DNA of 64,000 nucleotides. It comes from Syngnathus acus. Its lineage: Eukaryota; Chordata; Actinopteri; Syngnathiformes; Syngnathidae. Numbering within the stretch: position 1 is the stretch's first letter; each line of letters begins with the position of its first letter. The position numbers and the translations under genes were made by a program. Positions 1 to 11,594 of the stretch are shown here, piece by piece. Below the pieces are notes generated by a model. It did no database searches. It had not been told where the DNA came from and was given only the letters and a program-made list of their open reading frames with translations. The stretch is from the NCBI RefSeq assembly GCF_901709675.1, contig NC_051098.1, positions 13,979,918 to 14,043,917 on the forward strand, read 5' to 3'.

Positions 1-1861
1 AAAAAGGGGCTCTTAGCTTAGCTGAGATTAGCGACAACAAGCTCGCGGCTAATTACGACTTTCCAATGGACGCACGCATGAAAACAAAGTTGGTGTGTGT
101 GTGTGTGTTCACATTTTTAGCGTGATTTGAGTGGGGGTGTGGGGGTCCATTTCTGCAGTGACCTCTTGTGCAAAAGTCAAATGCTCCAGCTTGTCGTCTT
201 TTCCTCAGGGGACATCTCACTAACCTGGATTTTTCTTCAAGTAACAACAAAGACGAGCGACTGTGGCGACGACCAGCCACCATCCTTATCTCGCCAGCGG
301 CGAGCAGACTGCCGGCAGCCAGGCAGCCGTTGATGTTGTCCAACAAATCCCGTCGGCCGTCCCCCCGTCATTAGGTTCCCAGCGGGGACGTTAAACGGGA
401 GGCGGGCCGGGCGGGATTGAGCATCTGTGCTCACAACTCGACTTAGACCACCAGGTAGACCACCTGTGGTCCCACAAGTCACTTATTGGGGATTTTGACG
501 ATTCAAGTTTTAAGTCTGAATGAGACATAGTGTCCTTTTACTGATGTTCAGTGTTTGCACTAAATTATGGCTGAAAAGTTCATCCTTGATTTCAAAATTT
601 TGCAGACTCTCTTGCATTCATGTTGGATGGAACTATAGTTGAACTTCAACGAGTGGATGAGGGCCCACCTGGCTGCCCGTCCAGGGTTCGCCAAAGGCTA
701 ACAGCTGGTCAAATGGGTAATCCGCTATCCCGCCGCCGGCAAGTACGGCAACCCGGGGGCTAATTGGAAAACGAGCGGCCCGGCGTGTCGTCGTGGCAAC
801 AAGCCCGACATCAAAGTTCTGAGTGACACCCTCCCGGTGCGCATATGAGCACCCGCAGTTGTTGCTGAATTTGATTGGCACATATGGTGAACACAAGGTT
901 ATTGTGCCATTCCATAATAATATGTATGAAACACCTGATGGTCACTCTGTGGTCTTCTCCACGTGACAAAGCCGGCAAAAGTCTCATTCACGACATCAAT
1001 GTTGAGGAAACATGGTTCTTCATTTGTTTTCATTTGTACCTTGTGTCCTTTGCTCTATGTCCTTGCGTAGTTGTTTACACAAATTTTAGTTTTGATGCAA
1101 ACCAGTGTTTTTATGAGGTAAGTTTGTTCTTTTGTGAATTTGACTTATAATTCACATATTTGTGTCATTTATTAATGCGATCATATATTATTTATGTCTT
1201 AAAATCTTTTCACAAATGTGCTGACATCACATCTTCTCATCCTCAGGTGGTTTCCTACCTGCATGGTGTAATGACGTCACAACCGTTCGTGAATGTGATT
1301 GGGTGAGCTGTGATTAGTTTTGTGTGTGTGCATGTATTTTAAGTAGGGTGTGTGTGTGTGACTTATTACGAGCAGAGGTCAGAGGATCTTCATCTTCAGA
1401 AGCAGCAGCATGTGTTCTCCATCTTTTTTTCTGCAATCATTTCCACATTTGAATTTCTTTTTTTACTTTCTCTGACTTAGGACGTTTGGCGACGCGCGTG
1501 CACGTGGGGAACATCCGCCGTTGCGCGTGGCTGCGGTGAGTTCACGTAAATCGGTGACTTTCACGCTTCATGCTATGTATGCAATGTATTTATGGAGCCG
1601 ACAAAAAATAATCCTATCAGTAAATTGCAAGGATACAGTTATGTAATAATTAATTTGAAATAGTTGTTTAAAAAACTACTTAAGCAAACGAGCTTATTTT
1701 TTTTTAATATAATTTGGTTTACTTTCAAATCAAAATTTGTCAATTGTATTTTAATATTTTTGCATTTGATTCTTTTTTAATAAAACAATGTTTATCTAAT
1801 GTTTTTTTTTTAGCATGTATTTTATATTTTTATTTCAGCATATTTTTGATTCCCCCTTCAG
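1..1861. other. Intergenic/upstream region of gmnc, no coding gene seen
   Basis: No open frame here resembles a known protein. Two GC-richer blocks (about 240-420 and 620-870) stand out from the AT-rich surroundings and could be regulatory, but nothing identifies them. A stretch at 1488-1536 is bounded by a possible acceptor (ending TTAG) and a donor (GGTGAGTTC), so an upstream untranslated or short coding exon of gmnc may lie there. GT-rich simple repeat is present at about 92-108 and 1320-1360. Confidence 0.4.
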
Positions 1862-1895
1862 AGGGATCTTTAGGACGTCATCTATTTCTGTTTCT

Positions 1896-3393
1896 ATGGA
1901 AACCCTAACCAACACGTGGTCCCTGATCGATCAGTGCAACATCACCAATGTTGGAGACAAGCATTCCTCGTGTCCGTGGGGTCAGTCAAAATATTTAGTT
2001 TTAAAAGTAATTTTAGATTATTATTTTTTTCATTATTATTGTGATCAGTGATGCGACCATGTTTATTTAGGCATAAATTGATGTTAAAAGTTAATGCGCG
2101 TGCACGTGTCAGAGGAGCGTGTGTTTAACAGGTCTCCCCCTGCTGGTGGACAGTGGTCAGAGCAGCTCTCGCCTCACCTCCAAAGGAACAAACAGGTACA
2201 ATGCTACTTTACATATCTTTTCTCAGATCAAAATGTGCTTGTTTGAATACAAAAATGAAAAGGTTGCTCATTGTCCTTTGTATGCGTGTATGGAATGGTC
2301 GCGGTCAGCTTGAGGACAAGCTTTTGCAGCGAGAAGAGGAACTGAGTCGCCTCCAGGAGGAAAACAACAAACTGCGACAATTCCTCAACTCTTCATTCGT
2401 CAGGAATCTTGAAGACAAAGCCGGAGTGAGACAATCGTTGCACTTTTTTGATGATGTCGACAAATAACAGATTGGTCATCAGTCAGTTAAATAAACAAGC
2501 AAATAGGCCAAAATGTAGACAACCATACATTCACACTTTCAGCATCTCACAAAAGTCTGCACACCCCTGACATGGGTGTGAGATCAAAAACACCAAATTG
2601 AGTCACATGACACTCGGGAGGCAAACCAGCTAACTGGATCCAAATATGGATATTTTTATATCGGGCTGTGCTTACTTTTATTGTTTTGTATAGTATTTGT
2701 ATTTTACCCTGAGTCTCCATTCATGCTAAGCAGACTCAAATAAATGTTGTGCAGAAGTTGAGTGCCGACAAGACCTGGAATCTAAACAGGAAGCGGCCAT
2801 TCAACGGTGGGTCTTTCCAAAACTCCGTTCGGCGCCACCTTCAGGTCAGCAAACGCATCTGCCGGAACCTCAGCACCGAGTTCAATTCCACTGAGTCCAG
2901 TTCCGCGGAATCCAGTTCCTCCTCTTCCGAGCTGGACCTTTGGGTTCTGAGGACTCTTGGTCTGAAGGACCCGGACACCATCGACACATCCTCTATGCCG
3001 ACTGTGTATCAGGAGAACTTCTCACCGGAACAGTCAGACTGCAGCTATGGGAGCACAGAAAGTCCGCAAAGTCATCCTGCCTTCATGGCATCCACTCCAG
3101 ACCACAAGAGTCCACCTCAAGGACAACCAATCTCCAAGGTGACTCACTTTGGCCAGACTCCTTTTAACAGTCCGGTCCTGAACTGTTCTTGGCCGCCCCA
3201 GAGTCCGTCGCAAGTTGGTCGGGGTGAAGGTGGACATCCAGACTTGGCTTTTGCGATGTCCCTGAGCCCTGCCAGTAGCGTAAAGACCCTTAGCTATCCT
3301 CAAGGACAGGCTTTTGTCAGGAGGGACCCGCAAGGACGCTACAACTTCACTTGGTTGCCCACACACACCTCCAGAAACATGGACAGGACTTGA
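1896..3393 (+). CDS. gmnc: Geminin coiled-coil domain-containing protein (GEMC1/GMNC)
   Basis: Nuclear regulator of the geminin family. In vertebrates GMNC acts at the top of the multiciliated-cell programme, upstream of multicilin and E2F4/5. Proposed coding exons are 1896-1980, 2113-2195, 2309-2425 and 2755-3393, giving 307 aa (human is about 334). Residues about 57-95 form the geminin-type coiled coil, a leucine heptad run with KLLQREEELSRLQEENN. The C-terminal exon has a serine-rich stretch, the LDLWVLRTLGLKD motif and the GQAFVRRD terminal motif, both recognisable from mammalian GMNC. The second exon is read in the frame ending QRNKQ, which joins LEDKLL exactly as in the human RNKQL segment. 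Start is uncertain: ATG at 1896 is the first in frame, but the frame stays open upstream and a further 5-prime coding exon is possible. A poly(A) signal ATTAAA lies at 3461. Confidence 0.85.
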
Positions 3394-5290
3394 GGACAAA
3401 GACACGTTGAAGTACATTGAAATCAAAATTGTATCACCGCTGACCACATTCAAGGTCTTTATTAAATGCTTTTTGTCTCTTTAAGGCTACCGTAGCTAGG
3501 CGTCTCAGTTACTAATATGCTCGTGTTGCAAACAATGACAACTCATTTATTGCATTTGGATTTAAATGGAAGAATTACTCAGCGTCAAAGCGCATTAGCT
3601 GTCCTTTAGCTCCCTTACAAGCTCGGGCAGCGCGCCGCCTCCTGGTGTTTCACAACAGTTGGTGGTCAGTGACTCCCCGGAGACCCCCGCCTCCCCAGCC
3701 CTCCTTCCACATGTAACAGTGGAGGGGGTTCATCTCCCTGGGGTGGTCCCCGAAAGACCGAGCCGTCCCCTGAGATGCGTCGGGGAGGCTTTGGGGAAGC
3801 GGGGTGTCCGAGCAATCTATGGGTAATAACACGGTGGGCCGCAGATGTCAGCCAGATTGGTCGCATCTGAGCGGATCGCGGGAATGTGAAGGAGGGTGTG
3901 GTGGGGATCACACAGAGATCACGCAGCGGCCCTCTCCGCTGACGGGTCATTAAGGAGGATGGACATGAAACTCAATCTGTCCTCGGATGAGCCTTCTCGA
4001 GCGAGTTGACAGCTTGAACACTCAACGGGTGTTACACTTTGACGCCCACTGCCCATCTTACAAAATAACCCTACGTTAATTCTCTGAGGAGCTGCATTAA
4101 CCTCAAATCGAGTGTTTTAAATGAGCCACTGTTCCCTATTTGTGATGTCATACCGTCTGCCACTAACCATTCCCACAATGCATTTTTGCTAACTTCTTTT
4201 CTGTTTTTATTTTGTTTTTTTTTATTTAGCACACACAAAATAATACAAATGTCATATGAAGAATTTTTTTTTTTAAAGAAAATAGACATGCGCAAGGAAG
4301 ACTAGAAACCCTGACGGGCTTATAAAGTGTCTCCCTCAGATTTCAAGTTAAAATTAAAGAAAGTTTTATAAAAAAATATATAATTAGCCTACCTGTTTAC
4401 GACAGCGACCAGCACGCAAGTTCAACACTATTACAAGAAAAAAGCTGTTAGCATCAACTGGCTAAAGATGCAAACTGGGTAAATAAGCACCCCGAAACTA
4501 GCTAATTTACAGGCTAGTTAGCCGCTAGTTAAAAGCACATTTGAAGCTATACCAAAATATTTCCACCAAAGAACTGAGTAAAATATAAACTAGACTAAAG
4601 AACAATGTCAAACACACATTCAGGAAGAATATAATGAAATGTACAAAAATGGGTGAGGCAGAGTTGAGTGGTTTGGATCAGATATCATCAGGCGCGTGTT
4701 CTAAGCGCGCAACTCAATGGCGGAAATCTTTATCACAAGTACAGTGCAATTAATAACCAGTTGAGCAGAAGTGTTAAATTTCCTCTGAGTGCAAATTACT
4801 TTCATCGCAGAAAAATGAGCAGAAATGCGAACCACTAGGTCGCACCGCGCTGCCTTTAATGTAACTAAACAATTGGGAAGTGCAGGAGTGCGTGACCCTT
4901 TGTGGCTTTTGTGCAGCTCTGAAACCAAAGTTATCAGGTCGGGAGGAAGCAAGCGAACTGCTTTGGGATGCGGTTTCTGTTGGCTTCATTCATACCACAC
5001 AATACAAAACCAAATAGCTTCAGTTTGCCTGCGGGAATAAAGTTACAATCTCACTCCCAGGAAATTTTTCATTTTTAGTTTTCCTTGACGAATGCTTATT
5101 TGAAGATATTTTTTATATCAAAACTCAAAAATATCAGAACTCAGTAAACAATCGCTTTCCTCAAACTGGTGAATAATTTTTATATAAAACATTATTAAGT
5201 AAACAAAACAAAACAACACGTCTGTATTTTTACCCTCACACCCTCAAGCATCTGAGGCTCCCTCTAGCGGTCATTTATCACGACGGCGAC
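3394..5290. other. Intergenic region between gmnc and tsen34
   Basis: The first part is the gmnc 3-prime UTR (ATTAAA at 3461-3466). A GC-rich block at about 3640-3960 has overlapping antisense open frames, but none resembles a known protein. The rest is AT-rich with homopolymer runs (for example T runs near 4215 and 4266). No RNA gene or mobile element was recognised. Confidence 0.4.
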
Positions 5291-5522
5291 TGTCAAATGT
5301 CGATATGTTGTGACGTAAAAAAGAGCACGGCAGCGGCATCGCTTTACGGCACAAAAACTACTAATCGAAACACGCTGCTGGGTGACAACAGCGTTTGGCT
5401 GCTAACCTGCAAAATTACGTCGTGACGCGGTGTTTATATAAATTTCTCGGTCGCTGAGCGGATGTGCAACGTGTCATTTTGGAGCCCAAAAAAGTCCTAA
5501 AAACTTGGGGCAACAGATACAC
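5290..5522 (+). promoter_or_regulatory. tsen34 promoter and untranslated first exon (inferred)
   Basis: A CpG-containing stretch ends at a good donor (ACAC|GTGAGT, intron from 5523). The next acceptor is at 5990-5991, six bases before the tsen34 ATG. A non-coding first exon ending at 5522 is therefore the simplest reading. The transcription start cannot be fixed from sequence. Confidence 0.45.
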
Positions 5523-5996
5523 GTGAGTACGTCGAACAATGAAGTGTTTACACGTGCGTTCGGTGTGTTAGTCTGTACAACATGATTCTCATAATTGTCA
5601 TTTACTGTGGAAATGTTTAAAATACTCATTAAGTCTTTGTCGAACCTCCCCAAAAAGCTTCATTTCTCCAAGCTTCGTGTGCACACAACCCTGACCCCTG
5701 CTGGCCAAAACTTTGATTGTCATGGCAACGGTCTCCCCTTTGGGAATAACATCGGAAATTGAAACACCCTCGTTTATCTTTTGTGGCATTTATTTGTGTA
5801 ATATGATTAGGCTACACGTTCATAAAATAATTTGTGGAGATTAATTACATCTGACAAACTAATGTTTTACCTTGGATCACCAACCTAGCCCAAGTCAACG
5901 CAAAAGAGAAGAACATTTCTGATGTCCTAACTAATATTGCATGCGATTGTATGTTCCTAATATAGTAAATAACAGTGTTGTGTTGACACAGCGGTG

Positions 5997-7080
5997 ATGT
6001 CTTCCAAAGAGGCGGAGTCTCCCATCCGGCCCGTGCACGTCAGTCAGTGTGACTCTGCATCCCTGGTGTGGCGTACAGAGGACGTGGCTGCAGCCCGTTC
6101 TGTCGGTGTGGTGGGGGCATTGCTGGGTTCGTTGCCGCGCACCCCCCGGCAGAATGTACGTCTGGGACGCCCGTTGTTGTTACTGCCCGAGGAGGAGCGC
6201 TATCTGGGTCAGTGCGGCGCCCTCGCCACCGAGACCGCCGTCTCCCAACCGGTGGGTTGCTTTTTTTGCGGTTGAGTGCAAATTGGAGTCAATTTTATTT
6301 GTGTGACGAATGCACTGTCTTCAGGATGCGGGCGAGCGAGTTAGCCAGGTGGCGCTCTATGAGGAATCTCTGCAGCAAAGCTACCAAGAGCAGCGAGTCC
6401 TCGCTCTCCAAGACAGAAAGGCGGCGGTACTACATGCGCTCGGCTCGTCACGACCAGGTGATGGAAAAATCCCAAACTTTTACGACCCTGAGACTGGATG
6501 GCAAATCAGAATGATCGTGATTTGCCCTCAGGGTCGGAGGTCGACGGCGAGGAGAACACGCGGCACCGCCTGGAAGCTCTGGAGCGTCAATTTCGTTTCC
6601 CACGCACTGCGCTGGCGGTCCAGTTGAGCACAGCCAGGGTGGGGCCGGCCCAGGTTTCGCCGGGGCCAGCGTGTCGCGCTGTCCGCACGCCCGCCGCCGA
6701 TGCCAGGTACCGGGTGTTTGCGGACCTGAGGGGGCGGGGCTTCTACTTGACCTCGGCCGGGAAGTTTGGCGGAGATTTCCTCGTCTATCCTGGTATGCTG
6801 AATGTAGAAATAAGAAAGGAAGTCAGGAAATAAAGCAGGAAGGAAGAGAAACCTGCCTTCATAGGGTTGTGCTTGTTTTGTGATTGCAGGTGACCCCCTG
6901 CGCTTCCACGCACACTTCATCTGCATGTGCCTGGACGTGGATGAACGTGTGCCACTGATGGACCTCCTGGCTGCCGCTCGCCTTGGTTCCAATGTCAAGA
7001 AGACGCTGGTCTTGTGCTCGCCCAACCGCCATGGTGAGGGCGTGACGTACTCATCGCTCCAATGGAGCGGAATGGTCTGA
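5997..7080 (+). CDS. tsen34: tRNA-splicing endonuclease subunit Sen34
   Basis: Catalytic subunit of the nuclear TSEN complex; it cleaves the 3-prime splice site of intron-containing pre-tRNAs. Coding exons are 5997-6251, 6325-6457, 6532-6792 and 6890-7080, giving 279 aa (human 310). The N-terminal segment carries the LPRTPRQNVRLGRPLLLLPEE motif region typical of Sen34, and the middle is charged and variable. The C-terminal nuclease fold has GKFGGDFLVYPGDPLRFHAH followed by NVKKTLVLCS. These contain the Tyr, His and Lys that correspond to the human catalytic triad (Y247, H255, K286), so the subunit should be active. The protein ends YSSLQW plus a few residues, as in homologues. The start follows an acceptor (CACAG|CGGTG) directly. 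The exon joins are all in frame. Confidence 0.93.
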
Positions 7081-7369
7081 TTGGACGGTGGGAGAGATAC
7101 AGCTGTCCCCTGGAGAGCGCTACTCAGATGGGAAGGTGGACCAGAAGCTACACATGAACTGAACTCAAAAACAGTTCTAACTAAAAAATGCTTTGTAGTT
7201 CATTCACTCCTTTGTTCACAAGAAATTGTCTAATGTTGTGCTCGAATTCCATTGAGTCATATTGTACCTTTTCACTGAGCAGTTAAATAATACATATAAT
7301 GATGATTTTGACATTGGAAGAACTTTATTTTCCTGTTTACGTAATGAGAATTAGAAGTCCGAGGTGGAC
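7081..7369. other. tsen34 3-prime UTR and intergenic
   Basis: This short AT-rich stretch downstream of the tsen34 stop has no recognisable gene. It leads directly into the first repeat leader of the zinc-finger array. Confidence 0.4.
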
Positions 7370-7496
7370 CTGAACGTCACTCAAAAAAACATCCCGTAGA
7401 CTTCCGCAGGAAGTAAATCGACTGCGTCAAATAAACACGCAACTTAGGTGGTGGATCGTTAACCTTAGCTACGCGACAACCGCAACGACGAAAGAG
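7370..7496 (+). promoter_or_regulatory. Zinc-finger array leader, copy 1 (type A variant)
   Basis: Homologous to the leader before the other copies. It shares the GCAGGAAGTAAATCGACTGC core, the CATCAAATAAACACGCAACTT-like segment (here CGTCAAATAAACACGC) and the ACCGCAACGACGAAAG end, followed by a donor (AAAGAG|GTAAGT, intron from 7497). This is the presumed untranslated first exon of the gene. Confidence 0.6.
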
Positions 7497-7795
7497 GTAA
7501 GTTGTGACGATGGACCTAAGTTATCATGTTAGCAGCATGTTAGCAACGTTATGTGTATTACTGCTTGGTTGCAGTACAGAAGTGCAGCCGCTTTTATTAG
7601 CATGGTAGCTACCACAGTGCTAACTTTATGATTATTTATCCTCGACGAATGTTGGATCTCAAATAAGCCATCATCACATGCTGCCGATGATTTTAAAACT
7701 CGCGAGTAAAATAAATACTGGTAGTCTTCTCTTTGTTTTAGTGTGTGAATTAATGTCTGTTCCTACTTAGACTTGACAGTGGTTGCAATGTGATC

Positions 7796-9664
7796 ATGTT
7801 TGCAAGGACCACAGCAAAGTACGTGGAGGAAAAGGACCATAGTCCGAAGCTCTTTGGCTGCAGCCTTATGTTATGTTGTACAGAGCAGGTCAGTACACAG
7901 CTATTTTCTATTATGACTCCTCTTCCAGTGTTTATTTTTCGTAGAATTGTATCAAAATCATTGGAAGATTGAAAAAGTCATTGTATAGGTTTGATCAGTT
8001 TCTCTTCAACTGTAACTTTCATTGTTAATATGTATGTGTTTGTCTTGATGTGGGCAAGGAGGTCCTTCACGCCAATGAACAAATGGAGCAGAAGTTTCTT
8101 TGCACCATAAAAGAGAACGAAGAGCCAAAGCAGCCTTGTAATGAAGAGGAGGGAGAGGACTCCTGCAAAATTAAAGCGCAGGAGGAGGAGCCAGAGCGCA
8201 CTCGCATTAAAGAGGAAGATGTGGGTAAAGAGGTCCACCACTTCAGTCAACAAATGGAGCAGACGTTTCTTTGCTCTATAAAAGAGGAGGAAGAGCCGGA
8301 GCGGCCTTGGACTAAAGAGGAGGGAGAGGACTCCTGCGACATTAAAAAGGAGGAGGAGGAAGATACCTGCAAGATGCCATTGACTGGTGTTCCTGTGAAG
8401 CGTTTAGATGAGGGTCAACATGAGGTGAGCAAAGGGGCGGAGCCTCCAAGCTGCAGCTCAAGTCAACAAATGACCAGAGACGGGGATGGAGACCACTGTG
8501 GGGGATCACAAGCAGCTCCACCATCAGATAGTGGTGACGTGTCGTCACATGTTCCTGATGCTGCTGCTACTGAGGAGTCTCAAAACATACACAGGCATTG
8601 TTCTGACTGGGGATTTTTTTTTGCTCATAGCAGTAGTTTGAAACAACACATGAGAATGGACACAAGAAAGAAAAACTTTTCCTGCTCAGATTGTGGCCAA
8701 AAATTCTCACGGAGGGATCATTTAAAAAGTCATACAAGAATCCACACTGGTGACAAACCTTTTTCATGCTCAGTTTGTGGCCAAAAATTCTCTGAGAGGG
8801 GAAGTTTAAATAAGCACACAAGAATCCACACTGGCGAGAAACCTTTTTCATGCTCAATTTGTGGCCAAAAATTCTCTCTGAGTGGAGCTTTAAAAAGCCA
8901 TACAAGAACCCACACTGGCGAGAAACCTTTTTCATGCTCATTTTGTGGGCAAAAATTCTCTCAGAGGGGAAATTTAAATAAGCACACAAAAATCCACACT
9001 GGCGAGAAACCTTTTTCATGCTCAGATTGTGGCCAAAGATTCTCACGGAGGGAACATTTAAAAATGCACACAAGAATCCACACTGGTGAGAAACCTTTTT
9101 CATGCTCAGTTTGCGGCCAAAAATTATCTGGCAAGGGAACCTTAAAACAACATACAAGACTCCACACTGGTGAGAAACCGTTTTCATGCTTAGTTTGTGG
9201 CCAAAAATTTTGTCTGAAACAAAACTTAAAAAGGCACACAAGAATCCACACTGGTGAGAAACCTTTTTCATGCTCAGTTTGTGGCCAAAAATTCTCTCAC
9301 AGGGGAAGCTTAATCAGGCACACAAGAATCCACACTGGTTAGAAACCTTTTTCATGCTCAGTCAGTTTGTGGCCAAACATTTTCAGTGAAGAGAAGCTTA
9401 AAAGGTCATACAAGAACCCACACTGGCGAGAAACCTTTTTCATGCTCAGTTCGTGGCGAAAAATTCTCTGACAAGGGAACCTTAAAAAAACATACAAGAA
9501 TCCACACTGGTGAGAAACCTTTTTCCTGCTCAGTTTGTGGCCAAATATTCTCTGAGGGGAAGCTTAATCAGGCACACAGGAGCCCACACCTAACCCTGTT
9601 GCCTGCTCAGTCAGTTGCCAAAGAGTCTCTATTGAGAATTGGGGAGATGAATAATGATCCATGA
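7796..9664 (+). pseudogene. Zinc-finger gene copy 1, decayed
   Basis: Sister of the five intact copies downstream, with several independent lesions. First, the coding first exon lost about 10 bases after the GGACC(A/G)TAGTC stretch, which shifts the frame away from the normal end of the exon. Second, a deletion near 8046 fuses intron to exon 2 and removes the TTTTGCAG acceptor and the [11 protein letters not shown]-coding start. Third, GGT-GAG in a finger linker became GGT-TAG, a stop at 9340-9342. Fourth, a CAGT duplication at about 9358-9370 shifts frame again. Later fingers have lost ligands (VRGEKF in place of VCGQKF). The first finger is also broken: SDWG replaces the second Cys and RMDT replaces the last His. 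The acidic linker carries two tandem copies of the KEV...MEQ...IKE module, unlike the single one elsewhere. The remaining open frame 8050-9342 could still be translated, but no normal start or splice route remains. Confidence 0.8.
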
Positions 9665-11014
9665 AGTTCTCACCTTCTATTTGAGCAGACTTCATGAGTT
9701 TTTGCATCGATGATGCTGGCCTTGGGATGATAACAGTTTTGTAGTTTTCATTTTACCTGATGTTGATTTTGGTTTTAGTTGTGGATTTTAACTGTAATTA
9801 GTTTGAATTCATATTCAGGGCAAGTTGCTTTGTTTCTATTAGTGTTTAGGGTTTGTTCAGCTTTTCATGTTTGTTCACCTTAACGTTTTTGCCCCCATAT
9901 TTGTCAAGACTTGTAAAGAAGAAAAATCAGAAGCAAGCAAAACACTTTTTTTCTTTCTTGCGCTTGTGTGGCGATTTAGCCCTGCTCTCTGCAACGGAAA
10001 AAGCTAACCAATCAAAAACACACCATATCCGAAGCGAATTGAGACTACAGGGAGAAATAGAAAGATGAAATGCACAATGATTTAAACTCCTTTCCAAAAG
10101 TAAAGCCAATTCTTTTCATTTTTGCAGTGAAAATAGATGAAGCAATTTGTGTAGACATGCCGAATGACAAAATATGAAAGCATGTGGAATGCCTTGGAAT
10201 CATGAAATGAGAGTGAATCATACGGAATGACAAACTATGTAGAATCATGTGAAGTATTGAATCTTATGTAATGATGTAGAATGATATTCAACGATGACGA
10301 AAGATGACACGTGTCATGTGATACACTCTAAAAAATGGAGATTCATAAGATGTGAGTAATTGCCAACATTTTACGACAAGTAAGGTAAACCTGTGAGCAT
10401 TTTGTTGTCTAAAAGCGGTCTATTAGCCGTCTATTTGCTACCTAGACGTCTAGGCTGTAACTCGGCTAAAAAAGGACTAAAAGTGAAAGTTTATTAGACG
10501 TCTATCCCTTAGACGTCTACGGGATAGACTAAAATATTTTTAAATAACTCACTTTTATTTAAAAAAAAAAAGAAATACAATTAAAAAAAACATTTATTTT
10601 TATTCAATTATTCGACTCTTCATACATATATAGGAATATGACTTTACGTCTTTCGTTGTAATATAACAGATTTTAATATAGAAGCTGGTGTAACACTTAA
10701 CAGATTTTTGTTGGTGGTGTGCCTCGAGATTTTTTGTAATCAAAACGTGTGCCGTGAATGAAAAAAAAAAAAGGTTGGGAAACACTGGACTAGGGTGACC
10801 AGATTTGGGTTGCTGAAAAAGAGGACACGTCAAGTTTTCGAGGACACCGGAGAGAGCGGGGGGATTTCTTTTTTGGAGGGGGAGTCTGTGAAAATCTCCC
10901 GTAACAAGCCAGATGTGCAGTCCATTGACTTGTAGCTTTCATGTTTTTTTTTTATGTACGCTTTTACTGTAAAGTTTGGGTGCGTTTATTTATTATTATA
11001 CTTATTATTATTAT
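9665..11014. repeat. Repeat-rich spacer between zinc-finger copies 1 and 2
   Basis: Several repeat types are visible. At about 10140-10320 there is a degenerate run of GAATCATG/GAATGATG-like words. At 10440-10530 the palindrome TAGACGTCTA occurs three times. At 10711-10787 a segment ends GGTTGGGAAACACTG, a string I recognise from ends of hAT-type elements. At 10790-10850 is a GGGTGACCAGATTTGGG segment typical of another dispersed fish repeat. A TTA microsatellite lies at about 10993-11020. No gene is seen. Confidence 0.5.
10711..10787. mobile_element. Fragment resembling a hAT-type transposon end
   Basis: The segment contains GTGTGCC...GATTTTTTGTAATC...GTGTGCCGTG...GGTTGGGAAACACTG, a composition I recognise from ends of non-autonomous hAT elements in vertebrates. 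The other end and target-site duplication were not found, so this is a fragment at best. Confidence 0.35.
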
Positions 11015-11314
11015 TATTATACTATATGTGTAAACGAGTGGGCCGTATTTTTTGAAAATTGCAGGCAATTACGTGAGTGTAGTTTGCCTCCAACTTTACT
11101 GGTCAACAACATAAAAACGTCCCAGCGTCTTCCGCTAGAGGGCGTCCGGGACCTCACTCAAATGACATCATCATTACGTAGCAGGAAGTAAAATCGACTG
11201 CACATGAGCACCGAAACAGAGGTGTGTCGCCTTCCATTCCGCTGCATCAAATAAACACGCAACTTATGTGATAAATCGTTAGCCTTAGCTACACTACAAC
11301 CGCAACGACGAAAG
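11015..11314 (+). promoter_or_regulatory. Zinc-finger array leader, copy 2 (type A)
   Basis: This repeated block begins near TGTAAACGAGTGGGCCGTAT and runs through GTCAACAACATAAAAACGTC, CGCTAGAGGGCGTCCGGGAC, TCACTCAAATGACATCATCA and GCAGGAAGTAAAATCGACTG. It ends CAACGACGAAAG|GTGAGT. It precedes a coding exon whose acceptor is TTTGTTTCAG at 11541-11550, so it probably includes promoter and untranslated first exon. ATGACATCATC is close to an AP-1/CRE-type element; this is inference only. Confidence 0.6.
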
Positions 11315-11594
11315 GTGAGTTACGAGTACTATAGACCTAAGTTATCATGTTAGCACCCGAGTACTACTGCTTGGTCACGATACAGAAGTGCGGCCCGCTT
11401 TTATTAGCATGGTAGCGACCACAGTGCTAACTTTATGATATTTATCCTCGACGAATGTTGGATCTCAAATGAGCCATCATCACATGCTGCCGATGATTTT
11501 AAAACTCGCGAGTTAAATAAATACTGGTTGTCTTCTCCTCTTTGTTTCAGTGTGTCTGTTCCTACTTAGTCCTGACAGTGGTTGCAGTGTGATA

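Noticed and set aside
3034-3453. Minus-strand 139-codon frame over the last gmnc exon
   Set aside because: It is antisense to a well-supported coding exon.
6528-7025. Minus-strand 165-codon frame over tsen34
   Set aside because: It is a shadow of the GC-rich tsen34 exons on the opposite strand.
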